Shown one piece after another: positions 1-10,908 of a stretch of DNA of 64,000 nucleotides. Source of the DNA: Amaranthus tricolor (lineage: Eukaryota > Streptophyta > Magnoliopsida > Caryophyllales > Amaranthaceae); assembly GCF_026212465.1 (NCBI RefSeq), contig NC_080060.1:19466605-19530604 (forward strand). Direction: 5' to 3'. Below the pieces are notes generated by a model. That model saw nothing but the letters and a program-made list of their open reading frames with translations, was not told the DNA's origin and searched no databases. Each line of letters opens with the position of its first letter. Within the stretch, counting starts at the first letter, position 1. Position numbers and translations under genes: made by a program.

Positions 1-480
1 TAAACAAGCATCATGTATAATCAGAAACCATCATGTGTAATCAGTATCAGAGCTTCAATGTATAATCAGTAATCAGAGCTCAACAATGAATCAATGAATC
101 ATAACCTTAATCCTTATGCCCAACATTATAGATTTAATCAGAGCTAAACATATTCAAGCATTATTTAAGTTTGTGCCAAATATTCCCCCTTTTGACATCA
201 TTCAAAAAGAATTGGAGCAATCAAACCACAGCACTAAGCATATAGACATAGTCAAAGAGAGAATGAGGATGCACAAAGTAAAAAGCAGTAACAATGAATG
301 CAAACAAGATCAGCTAAGATTAATCGTCACAGATAGTTAGTAGCATAAGGGAAAATGTAGGTCATAGTATGAATTAATACAAACAGTACCCCAGCTGGTA
401 CAAATCAAAATCAAGAAAAGATTGTTTGATAATAGTGATGGTTGCAACAAATAAGAAAATATGATGATTATCAGGAGAAA

Positions 481-2109
481 TTAAGATGCAGGAGCTTCTT
501 CATCTATATATTCTGTTTCCACCTCTACTGTGTCAAGTTTGGCCCCCAAACGTGCTTCTATTTGGTCCATTTGAGCAGATAGTGAGGCTATGGAGACACG
601 AATTTCATCTTTAAAAACAAGGAAGCTTGAATGAAATTCTGTGAGTTTTAGGAGAATGGAGGATAGAGGGGTTGTAGGAACTGTAGTGTCACCTAAACCT
701 TGATTCGGTGATTGGTGTACTGGTGGTGGTGATGATGGTATAGGTGACTGTAGTGGTGAAGATGGTTGTATTGGTGACTGTGGTGGTGAAGAAAAATTAT
801 GGAATGAAGGTGTGGCAGGTTTAGGTGAGGAAGGATGGCTTGGTTCAGCTGTTGTGTATGAGGTTGAGTCATCATCAATAATAACAACAGGTTTTTTGCC
901 TTTGGAAGCTAGCCTACGACTCTTCCTAGGGGTTGAACCAGGTAAAGAACTCTCCTCAATTGTCTCTTCTTTTTCCTCCACAGCTTCCTTCACAGGTTCC
1001 TTCTCAACTTCCCCCTTACAAGAATTTTCCTCCTGTTCCTCCTCAGAATGCTCCTCTGCCTTCTCAGTGGCAGAAGGAACAGGCTCCTGTTCTTCCTTAT
1101 TTACTTCCTCCTCCTCTACATTTTTTTCATTTTCTTCTTCATTTGTGCCCTTAGATTGTTCAGAGATATTCTCAAGGGTCCCTTTTTCATTTAATCTAAG
1201 ATGCAAGTTGTTCAAACACTTAACACCTACTTTGTTATTTGGACCCATGGGATAATTTGGACCATCAAGAGGAACACCCAACTTCATAAATATCCATGTT
1301 AACAATCCACCATATCCTAACACATTACGCTTAAAAATACAATCATTCAAGTGACAAATCATCAAAGAGGGAAAATTAATCTTGATGTTATTAGCCATAC
1401 AATATATTAACGTAGCATCCCTTAAACTAACCTCACTTCTTTTAGATGTACGAGGCAGAATAAATCGTCTTGCTATATTGTATAACAGCTTGTGCATTGG
1501 TGACAACACATTGTGACTAACCTTTCCTCTTTTCTCTTTTATCCCTAGAAACTTCCAAACTACCTTCTCATTTATCCCAGAAAAATTGATTTTTGATCCA
1601 ACAACATATATATCAAATCCAGTGGAGGGAACACCTAACCACCCTCCTAAAATCAAACTATTAAATTCAATTTTAATCCCCTTAACAACACTAGTACAAA
1701 CGCCATGGTCAAAAGAAAAATTTGAAATAAACTCGCGCATCAAGTTGGAGTACATTGGGTTGCAACAGTGTTCTCCCATTAAAGATTCCCAACATTGATT
1801 TTGCAAAATGTCGTGAAATTGAGGAAAGAAACTGGATTCATACCATTGTTTATCAAGACCGAAACCAACAATCATCTCTTTAGATAGCTCTTAAGCACTT
1901 ACTTGAACATCAACTTTTGCCCTTTTTGAAGATGATTTCTTTACTGTAGCAACTCGTTTTCTCTTTGAGCTTTCATGCACTTTAGAAACATCCGGGGTTT
2001 CCTGTTGCTTTCTTGATGAGGACTCAGTTTCGGTAATGAGAGGTGTTGGATGGATGATTTGTAGAGGTTTGGGTTGTTTCATCTTGGGTGTACGGCTCTT
2101 GTTTTTCAT
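481..2109 (-). pseudogene. Extra ORF downstream of copia pol (plant transposon-protein-like), one in-frame stop
   Basis: Two ORFs in the same frame (72 and 464 codons) are separated by one TAA at 1891-1893, giving about 540 codons. The first part is very basic, with Lys/Arg/Ser clusters that could act in nuclear import. The middle (roughly residues 80-290) has a pattern I associate with the 'putative plant transposon protein' domain found in many plant retroelements: FFPQFHDILQ, LMREFISNFS and LGVPSTG. The C-terminal half is Glu/Lys-rich, then Pro/Ser-rich (SSPPQSPIQ-type runs), and ends in a short helical segment. It lies after pol in the same orientation, where Sireviruses carry their envelope-like gene. 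I see no convincing transmembrane segment or signal peptide, so an envelope role is not supported. A GTAAGT lies at 1902-1897 just before the stop. Confidence 0.6.
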
Positions 2110-2626
2110 GGTGATTTGATGAGTTGATGGAGCGAGATTTTGCAGAAAATGTGAAAAGATGAAGTTGATTTTGGGATTCAGAGTTGATTGCGTTTGAGGA
2201 TGAAGGTTTTAGGACTTGGCGTGTGAGAATGATTATAATGAGTATGAAGGGACGTTTACTTTAATTGATTAGGTGTTTCATGTTCCTTATTTAATTCATG
2301 CATATGGACACAGAATGTGAAATGGAAACAGACGAATTTGGCGAGGAACTGTGATGATTCAACTCCTACTTCTTAATTAAAAAATTGTTGGAGAAATATG
2401 TATATTAAATATTAAAATATTTTTATGAAAATAAAAGGTAAATGGAAATTTTATGCTACTACAATCTGATCAAATCAAACATGCAATCATAAGAGCATTC
2501 ACGGTATATACTTTTAAATAGTGCGTACCTGATCCTTTCGATAATCGATTTTTCAATCAAGATTTTGTGGTTGATCAACCTTTTCAATTTTCGTTCTGTC
2601 TTTAAGGATCACATATGTCACTCACT

Positions 2627-5600
2627 TCAATGCAGCTTGATCATGCCAAGTTCCAATCTCATTTTCTCATGTTGTTCCCTTGGAAGCGGTTTAGTCATGA
2701 TATCTGCTATTTACTCGTTGGTATTTACATGCTTGACAATAATATTTTTATTTTCAACATTATCCTTAACAAAATGATGCCTAATGTGGATGTGTTTTAC
2801 TCGTGAATGATGCACTGGATCTTTAGATATGCATATGGCACTGGTATTATCACAATAAATAGGAACACATTCAAACTTAATACCAAAATCTCTTGGCTGC
2901 TGTTTTATCCAAAGCATTTGGGAACAGCAATCTGCTGCTGCTACGTATTCAGCTTCAGCAGTTGATAAAGCAACAGTGTTTTGTTTCTTGGAACTCCATA
3001 AAACTAAACATGAGCCAAGAAATTGTACCATACCTGACGTGGTTTTTCTATTAACTAGATCACCTGCATAATCTGCATCACTAAAACCTTTTAAATCATA
3101 AACATCACTTTTAGGATAAAATAAAGACAAGTCGTCTGTTCCCTTCAAATATCTTAAAATTCTTTTTACTGCTGTGAGATGTGATTCCTTAGGATTAGAT
3201 TGAAATCTAGCACATAAACCAACACTAAATGCAATATCGGGTCTACTAGCAGTTAGATATAATAAAGAGCCAATCATGCCTCGATACATAGTTTGATCAA
3301 TATTTGTACCATTTGGATCTTCATCTAATCTAACATTTGTAGCCATAGGTGTATGGTTAGTTTTAGTATTATTCAAGCCATATTTCTTGAGAAGTTCTTT
3401 TATATACTTTTGTTAATGAATAAAGATACCATTTTCAGTTTGTTTAATTTGCAAACCAAGGAAGAAATTAAGTTCTCCCATCATACTCATTTCAAATTCA
3501 TGGCTCATCAGATTAGCAAATTCTTTACACAGTAACTCATTGGTGGCACCAAAAATAATATCATCAACATATATCTGAACAACTAAAATATTGGAACCTT
3601 TGTTCTTGAAGAATAAGGTTTTTATCAATTTTACCTCTTACAAAGTCATTTTGAATCAAAAATTTTGATAGTCTTTCATACCATTGCCTAGGAGCTTGTT
3701 TCAAGCCATAAAGAGCTTTATCAAGCTTGTAGACATGATCAAGACAGGAGGTATTCTCAAAGCCTGGAGGTTGTTCAACAAAAACTTCTTCATCAAGAAA
3801 ACCATTTAAGAAAGCACATTTCACATCCATTTGATATAATTTAAAGTTCATGAATGCAGCAAAAGAAAATAAAATTCTAATAGCCTCTAACCTTGCTACC
3901 GGTGCAAATGTCTCGGTATAATCAATACCTTCTTGTTGATTGTATCCTTTGACCACGAGCCTTGCTTTGTTTCTTACAATAATTCCATGCTCATCTAGTT
4001 TATTCCGAAATACCCATTTCAAACCGATTACCTTTTTGTGTTTTGGTTTGGGTTCCAAATGCCATACTTTATTTCTTTCAAATTCATTCAATTCGTCTTG
4101 CATGGCCACAATCCTTTCGAAATCCTCTAGAGCTTCTTCGTGGTTCTTTGGTTCAAGTGATGATAGGAACGCAAAGTGTGCACAAAAATTTCTCATTTGA
4201 GATCTAGTTTGTGTTCCTTTATTCAAATCACTTATAATCAAATCAAGAGGATGATAACTTTGATATTTCCAAGGTTTGGGCACGAACTCTCTTGTGGGTA
4301 CAGTAGCATGTTCTGGTTCATCGGCTTGATTAACATTCTGTTCAGCTACTGTATCGTTTTGCTCATCTGTGGGAACAGCTGGATTGGGAACAGTCTGTTG
4401 GTTCTGAAGTACTGGCTGTTCCTGATCAAGATCGTTCCTTTCTGCCTCTTCTGGATTCAGCTGTTCACCTACTGTTCCTTGATCTTGCATTTTCATTTCT
4501 TCTTCATCATTCTCTAGATTTGCAAGACCTATCTTAAAATTGTTTGTATCCTGTTCACTTGATAAAAAGTTAGTTTCATCGAAAATTATGTGGACGGATT
4601 CTTCCACGCTCATTGTTCTTTTGTTATAAACTCTGTATGCCTTACTATGGGATGAATAGCCAAGAAATACCGCTTCATCACTTCTTTCATCAAACTTTCC
4701 TATATTTCGTTTTCCATTAACATGAACAAAACATTTGCATCCAAATACACGAAAATAGGAAATATTTGGTTTAACACCTTTAAGCAATTCATAGGGTGTC
4801 TTTGAAGTGATTGGTCTTATTAATACACGATTCAAAATATAACATGCAGTATTGACAGCCTCGGCCCAAAAATTTCTAGGTAGACCACTAGCAATTAACA
4901 TGGTTCTAGCCATTTCCTCTAAAGTCCTATTTTTCCTTTCTACTACACCATTTTGTTGTAGTGTTCGTGGTGCCGAAAAATTATGACTTAATCCATGTTC
5001 ATTGCAATAATTCATGAAACTTGAATTTTCGAATTCTCTTCCATGATCTGACCTTATGTGAATAATTTGATTAGTGGTAGATTTTTGTATTTTGTTAGCG
5101 AAAGAAACAAACTCATTAAAAGCTTCATCTTTACTAACTAAAAATAAAATCCAAGTAAATCTACTGTAATCATCAACAATAACAAACACATATCTTTTGC
5201 CACTCCAGCTTTGTGTTCTCATAGGTCCACATAGATCCATATGTAATAATTCAAGTGGTTTAGTGGTGGTCACAATGTTCTTTGATTTAAAAGATGATCT
5301 CACTTGTTTTCCTTTGGCACAAGAATCACAAATTTCATTCTTAAGGAATTTTATAGTTGGTAGTCCTCTAACTGGGTCTTTTGAACTTAATGTATTAATC
5401 AATGAATAACTAGCATGACCTAGACGCTTATGCCAAAGAATTGGGTCATCTTCTATAACGCTTAGACACGTTAGACTGTTTCTGGGAACAGTGTCCAGGT
5501 CCACCACATAGGTGTTCCCTTTTCTGATTCCCTCAAGAACGGTGTCTCCTGTGTCATTCCTAGAAATAATACACTTTTCAGAAGTAAAGTTTACAGAGTT

Positions 5601-5864
5601 ACCTTTATCACAAAATTGAGAAATGCTAAGTAAATTATGTTTCAAATTCTCGACTAAAAATACATTATCAATGGCATGGGAACATGACCTTCCAACCTTT
5701 CCTTTGGTAATTATCTCACCCTTCATATTGTCACCGAAGGTTACTGTTCCCCCATCACAGGCTTCAAGTGAGAGAAACTTAGATTTGTCACCCGTCATAT
5801 GCTTGGAACACCCACTGTCGAGATACCATGAGCTGTTCCCTCTCACTTGGACCTGAAAAAAAAA
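2627..5864 (-). pseudogene. copia pol: protease, integrase, reverse transcriptase, RNase H (broken)
   Basis: The protein begins with a protease-like [14 protein letters not shown]. An HHCC integrase zinc motif follows (HKRLGH...CDSCAKGK), then the integrase core with MDLCGP, VDDYSRF and VVERKNR, an acidic Gln/Glu-rich linker, and RT motifs ([30 protein letters not shown]). RNase H shows LSTAEAEYVAAA. Breaks: a one-base gain in an A run near 3620 shifts frame inside RT, TAA at 3413-3415 lies after RT, and TAA at 2711-2713 lies near the RNase H end; the frame then runs to a stop at 2627. The frame is the same as gag, with only a TAA at 5865-5867 between them. One conserved Pro of the integrase core is Leu (APRTLQQNG). 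No intact polyprotein can be made. Confidence 0.9.
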
Positions 5865-7656
5865 TTAATGGTTAGTTACAGGAACCCAGACTTTCTTGGG
5901 TTCCTTGTCGATTTTGCATGAATCATTTTTCTTATTCTGAATGTTATCGACATAGTTTCTGTTGGAGACAGTGTACTGTTCCTTTTTAGTGCACTGGTCC
6001 TTCAGATGACCTTTTCCTCCACAAAAGGAACAGAATCTGTCACTAGGAAGATCAACGTAAGCTTTCTTTTTCTTGTTACTCTTAAAGTAATTTAGGCCTT
6101 TTGAAATTTTGCTTTTAGCATCTTAAATCCATTTGGGAGTGATTTTGATTTTCCCTTTTTCTCTTGAATTTAATTCAAGCTTATCATCATTAATATGGTT
6201 GGATTCTAGATTCAACTTTAAATTATGAAAATCATTGCACAAATCTTTAGTAGATGCATCATTCAATTTTTCATTTAAGCCTAATAATTTGTATTGCGAT
6301 AACTCAATATTAAGAATAACATTTTCCTTTTTAATTCTCTCCATATTCTCTTTTAGAATTATGTTTTGGTCCAACAAACCGAAAAATCTGTTTTGGACAT
6401 CGGATCTAAAGGTGTTTATATAGGAGATGTGGTCTTTGCTTACCTTGAGTTCCTTTTCTAATTGAAGACACTTATCATTACAATTTTCAAGTTTAGCTTG
6501 TGTCTCCTTTAGCAACTCTATTAATTTATCTTTACTTAGATTGAATGAATGGTCAGAAAATGAATTAGAATTATTTACCTGCTTTCCCTTGCCTTTGTGC
6601 GTAGCCATGAGACATAGGTTAGCTGTCTCCTCTTCTTCGGAAACAATAGTTTCATTTTCACTTTCAGTTTCTCCCCATACAGCAATCATGGCCTTGCGAA
6701 AGTCGGTCTTGTTAAAGTTTTCTTTGTTCAATGGTCTTCTTGAATCCCTTGTCTTTCCCTTGCCCTTTTCATTCTTCCACATTGGGCAATCCTTGATGAA
6801 GTGTTCGGTACTTCCACATTTGTGGCATTCAAGATTGGTTTTTGTTCTTCTTTCTTTGTTGTTTCTTTGATTTGTATACCTGCTATTCCTGAAGAACTTC
6901 TTGAATTTTCGTACCAGTAGAGCAGCTTCTTCCTCGTCACATTCTGATTCGTCCTGTTCCCCAACTGCCAGGGCCAGTCCCTTGTTCCTGGAACTGTCAG
7001 CTGTTCCCAAATGTAATTCATGCGTCATTAGGGAACCAGCCAGCTCCTCTAGATTGAACTTTCTAAAATCTTTGGACTCTTGTATAGCAGTAACCTTGGC
7101 CCTCCAGCGCTCATCTTGAGGAAGGCTCCTAAGAATCTTCCTTACTTGTTCATCAGTGGGAATTATTCTACCAAGAGAGACAAGTTCGTTTGTTATGTTG
7201 GTGAACCTAGTGAACATCTCTTGGATGCTTTCTCTTGGCTCCATAACAAATCTCTCGTATTTAGACATTAACAAATCAATTTTGGACCGTTTAACTTCAC
7301 TTGTTCCCTCATGGGTAACAGCTAGCAGGTCCCAAATTTGCTTAGCAGATTTGCACCCCATTATTCCATTATGCTCATTTGGTCCAAGCCCACAATGAAG
7401 TAATTTTATTGCAAGAGCGTTTAATTCCATTTTTTGAAAATCTTCTTTTTCATATTCGGTTATTGGTTTGGGAACTACTTCATTGTTGGAGTTAGTAATG
7501 GTTACCTCAAAATCTCCGATTTCGATGACTCTCCACACTTGATAGTTCTCAGCCTTGATGAAGATTTCCATCCTATTTTTCCAGTATGTATAGAAATTTT
7601 CCATCGAACATTGGCGGTCTTTGAGTTGAATACCCTTCTTCCATTCGCTCGTTCAT
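5865..7656 (-). pseudogene. copia gag with coiled coil and two zinc knuckles (broken)
   Basis: The UBN2/gag domain covers roughly the first 200 residues. A CCHC knuckle follows (CHKCGSTEHFIKDC), then a Lys/Glu/Leu-rich segment with heptad character (LIELLKETQAKLENCND), and a second CCHC knuckle at about 6030 (CSFCGGKGHLKDQC). The natural start is probably the ATG at 7656, about 60 bases after the primer binding site. A one- or two-base loss near 7600 separates it from the long ORF that opens at 7604. A TAA at 6123-6125 interrupts the frame before the second knuckle, and a second TAA at 5865-5867 separates gag from pol. Sirevirus Gag proteins are reported to bind dynein light chain; KETQ here only partly fits a binding motif, so that is speculation. 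Confidence 0.8.
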
Positions 7657-7718
7657 AATTGACATTTTCGGGAACACCAGAATCTGCCCTCAGGGTTTCC
7701 TGATCTACTGGGAACAGG

Positions 7719-7730
7719 GCTCTGATACCA
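7719..7730 (-). other. Primer binding site (initiator tRNA-Met) of the copia element
   Basis: The minus strand reads TGGTATCAGAGC two bases after the CA end of the LTR. This is the standard plant copia/gypsy primer binding site complementary to the 3' end of initiator tRNA-Met. It fixes the element's orientation and the inner LTR border. Confidence 0.9.
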
Positions 7731-7732
7731 AT

Positions 7733-8059
7733 TGTTGACTTAATTAGGAACGGGAACAGCAACAAGAGGGGGGGTGAATTGTTGTTGTTACTAGTTTAAG
7801 CGTTTTTGCCCTGTTTTTGCGGAATTGTATAAAATAATAAAGCTTAAACTTAAAGCAAAATAATAAAAGAGAAACACACGATTTTTACGTGGAAACCTTC
7901 TGGGCCTAAACAGAAGGAAAAACCACGACCCCTCGGGATTTCTAAAACTCCACTATGTTTAAGGCAATTAGTTACAATTACAATAAACACCTTACTTCAC
8001 TTGAAGCGAATCAACTAGGCCAACTCTTCTCTCTCAAATTTGCTTTACTCAAAGCAACA
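7733..8059 (-). repeat. 5' LTR of the copia element (327 bp)
   Basis: The LTR is bounded by TGTTG...CAACA inverted ends. Beyond 8059 the sequence is again gypsy integrase (residues reading KSYADKRRR), so the LTR edge is defined by the interruption of a known gene. The inner edge is two bases from the primer binding site. The second LTR is outside the window, so insertion age and the target duplication (expected AACTT at 8060-8064) cannot be checked here. Confidence 0.8.
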
Positions 8060-9706
8060 AACTTGCTCTCCTCCTTTTGTCTGCATACGACTTTTGACGA
8101 TCTTGCGCTCCCCTCATACGTTCTTGGATCATCCTTACCTTCTTTGTAGTCTCCTAAATCATGTCTTGTCCTAATCCCAACGACTCATTAACATCATTCC
8201 AACATATAGGACTCCTACACTTCCTCCCATATAGGGCATCGTAAGGAGCCATTTTTATGCTAAAGTGAAAACTATTATTGTAAGAAAACTCTTCATACAT
8301 CAAATTATCCTCCCAAGATCCACCACAATCCATAACACATGCTCTTAACAAATCCTCAAGAGTCTAAATCGTTCTCTCTGTTTGACCATCTGTTGCTGGA
8401 TGAAATGCGGTACTGAACTTTAGTATCGTGCCCACTGCTTCTTATAGTATCTTCCAAAATTTGGACAGAAATCTCGAATCTCTATCCGATACAATGTCCT
8501 TAGGCACACCATGCAATCTCACTACCTCTTGAAAATACGCATTTGCCATCTGTTGCATTGTCCAAGTAGTCTTCATCGCTATAAACCTTGCTGTTTTTGT
8601 TAATCGATCCACTATCACCCAAATGGCATTCTTCCCTGTTTTTGACTTTGGCAATCCTACTACAAAGTCCATTGAAATCGACTCCATTTCCATCCAGGTA
8701 CTTCTAATGGCTGCAATTTTCCCCCTGGCTTCATATGTTGAATTTTCACCTTCTGACACGTTTGACACTTCGCCACAAAACCTGCTACTTCACGCTTCAT
8801 GTTGGGCCACCAAAAGTTCTTCTTAAGATCCTTGTACATCTTATCACCACCAGGATGTATTGAGTATGGGGAATTATGGGCTTCAATCATAATCTTAGTC
8901 TTAAGCTCCTCGTCATGCGGTATGCACCATCTTCCTTTATACTTCATTACACCATTTTCATCACTTTCGAACTCAGGTGCTTGACCATTCTCCTTCAACT
9001 TCTTCAATTTAGTTAACCAGTTATCTGTAACTTGCTTCACTCTAATTTCCTCAAAAGTATCAAATTCAATCGTCATTCCATTCAATTGAGCACCCACATA
9101 TCCATACTCTACACTTCTAAGTTCATCCTACGAATCTCTTCACACAACTCATCAGCTAAAATTAATGCATTCATTGTATGACTTGACTTCCTACTTAGAG
9201 CATCAGCTACTTTGTTTGCCTTTCCCTCACAATACTTCAAATCCAGATCATAATCCTTCATGAGTTCTGACCATCGTCTTTGTCTCATATTCAACTCCTT
9301 TTGAGTGTACAAGAACCTCAAACTCTTGTGATCTGTATAAATCTTGCACTTTACTCCAAATAAATAATGTCTCCAAATTTTCAATGTAAAGACTACAACT
9401 CCCAATTCTAAGTCATGTGTGGGGTAATTCTTCTCATGCGGCTTAAGTTGTCGTGAAGCATATGCTATTACTTTCCCATCTTGCATCAACACACAACCTA
9501 GTCCATTCTTAGATGCGTCTGTATAAACCTCATATTCTCCACTTTCATTCGGTAAGGTCAGCACAGGAGCAGAGGTAAGCCTTGATTTCAACTCTTTGAA
9601 TGCCGCTTCACACTTCTCATCCCATTGAAACTTAGTGGTCTTCTTCATCAAATTAGTGATAGGTTGAGCGATTCTCGAGAAATTTTTCACAAATCTCCTA
9701 TAGTAT
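8060..9706 (-). pseudogene. gypsy RNase H and integrase (fragment, multiple breaks)
   Basis: RNase H begins after the plastid insert ([15 protein letters not shown]) and shows [22 protein letters not shown] and IYTDHKSL, then ADALSRKS. The integrase zinc motif follows (H...H then CQTCQKVK), then the core with [24 protein letters not shown] and HPATDGQTER. Breaks include a small frameshift near 9100 after MNLEV, another near 8680 before the integrase core, and in-frame stops near 8440, 8375 and 8157. The reading frame is lost at 8060 where the copia LTR begins. Confidence 0.85.
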
Positions 9707-9707
9707 C

Positions 9708-9986
9708 GTTAAAGTGGAGAACAGAACAAAGAATTCTCTTTCTTCATCATCAATTGAATCACTGCTCGCGACCCAGGATTCTATTTTATCATCAATCCAA
9801 TCACCGTTTACCCTTTTTCTTTTTCTTATCAATGAATAGATCTCTTTACTTGTATGACTTAGATGTCTCGTATTTCTCGAAAAAGTGATTCGATTAATGG
9901 GATTTGGTATGATACTTATGAGATCGATGATATCGATTAGATTAATATTCAAATATTTTTTCTTAGAGCGTATCGCGTTGGATGAT
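9708..9986 (-). pseudogene. ycf2: Plastid-derived fragment of ycf2 (nuclear insertion)
   Basis: The minus-strand translation contains [18 protein letters not shown] and [20 protein letters not shown], a stretch I recognise as chloroplast Ycf2, the large plastid protein of the inverted repeat. About 90 codons are present in one open frame. It starts at a chimeric junction with ycf1 sequence near 9986 and stops abruptly at about 9707, where gypsy RNase H sequence resumes. It cannot be functional: it lacks over 2,000 residues of the usual protein and sits inside a retrotransposon. Confidence 0.88.
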
Positions 9987-10282
9987 TCCAACGTTTATAG
10001 TCGAAAAGAAGAAAAAGAAGGGATTTTTCAAACCCGAAGAAGTTTTTCTTTTCTTCTTTAAGTATTTCTAACGAAGTTGGGCTATTTTTATAGCATGCTT
10101 CTTTTAAGTGCAAGTGGAATTCATCCTTTGTTTTGTCCTTTCCATTCACTCTGATCTTTTCCATTTCATCGATTTGGATTTTGTCCGGATCCTCCTTTTC
10201 TTCCAAAAAAAGGGAAGGAGAAGGATCTTCTTCGGTGAATCCCTCTTCTTCCTGTTCTGTTTCTTCCTCACTTTCTTTCGTT
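9985..10282 (-). pseudogene. ycf1: Plastid-derived fragment of ycf1 (nuclear insertion)
   Basis: The frame reads [19 protein letters not shown], then [20 protein letters not shown] and LLFDYKRWN, which I recognise as part of chloroplast Ycf1 (the TIC214-type plastid protein). The open frame covers almost 100 codons. At KRWN it passes into ycf2 sequence in another frame. The upstream edge, at about 10282, abuts gypsy codons for LGLAG. ycf1 and ycf2 segments are not neighbours like this in ordinary plastid genomes, so the two pieces were joined before or during insertion. Confidence 0.88.
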
Positions 10283-10908
10283 TCCGGCTAGACCTAAGAA
10301 ACTTCTCACTTCTGTCACATTAGTGGGTGTAGGCCAGTTCATTACTGCTTGAACCTTCGAGGGATCTACCATTACTCCATCCTTTGTAATTACATGCCCC
10401 AAAAATGCTACTTTTTCCTACCAGAATTCACATTTTGAAAACTTGGCATACAACTTATTCTCTCTTAGAATCTCTAAAACTTTCCTCAAATGCGCCTCAT
10501 GCTCTTCTCGATTCATAGAGTATACTAAGATATCATCAATAAAAACAACTACAAACTTATCCAAATAAGGCTGAAAAGTCCTATTCATAAGGTCCATAAA
10601 GACAGCAGGCGCATTAGTGAGTCCAAAGGGCATGACTGTGAACTCATAATGGCCATACCTCGTTCGAAAAGATGTTTTGACTATATCCTCTTCTGCAATT
10701 CGTAATTGATGATAACCAGATCTCAAATCAATCTTTGAAAATACTCCTGCACCCTTAAGTTGATCGAATAGATCCTCAATTCTAGGAAGTGGATACTTAT
10801 TCTTCACCGTCACACTATTTAAATCCCTATAATCAATACATAGTCTCAACGTTCCATCTTTCTTCCTAACAAATAATACTGGGGCTCCCCAAGGTGATAC
10901 ACTTGGTC
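10283..10908 (-). pseudogene. gypsy reverse transcriptase (5' and central part)
   Basis: RT motifs are clear: [49 protein letters not shown] and the active site [12 protein letters not shown] 2-bp gain in a TA repeat near 10910 throws the upstream gag-protease frame out of register. A TAG at 10418 follows KFSKCEFW. The segment ends at LGLAG, just before the plastid insert; the next RT/RNase H codons resume at 9706 with almost no loss of retrotransposon sequence. Confidence 0.88.

Larger units (their letters stand above)
1..8059 (-). mobile_element. Sirevirus-like Ty1/copia retrotransposon, 3' end outside window
   Basis: Read on the minus strand, the order is LTR (8059-7733), primer binding site, gag with two zinc knuckles, protease, integrase, reverse transcriptase, RNase H, then an extra ORF after pol. 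Integrase before RT is the copia order. A coiled-coil gag and an extra post-pol ORF are features known of the Sirevirus lineage. The 3' LTR is not seen, so the element runs off the left edge. It interrupts the integrase end of the gypsy element at 8060. Several in-frame stops and two small frameshifts make it non-autonomous. Positions 1-480 and 2110-2626 show no coding signal; 1-100 has short repeats of the type TCATGTATAATCAG. The lineage assignment is inference; the LTR is short for a Sirevirus. Confidence 0.75.

Noticed and set aside
812..1255. 147-codon Ser-rich ORF on the plus strand
   Set aside because: It is the antisense of the Glu/Lys/Ser-rich tail of the post-pol ORF; low-complexity composition keeps the opposite strand open.
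2387..2580. 3' LTR of the copia element starting at TGTTGGAG (2387)
   Set aside because: Beyond the first five bases it shows no similarity to the LTR at 7733-8059.
9698..10206. Functional ycf1 or ycf2 gene
   Set aside because: Both are short internal fragments fused to each other inside a dead retrotransposon; the plastid genes are many times longer.
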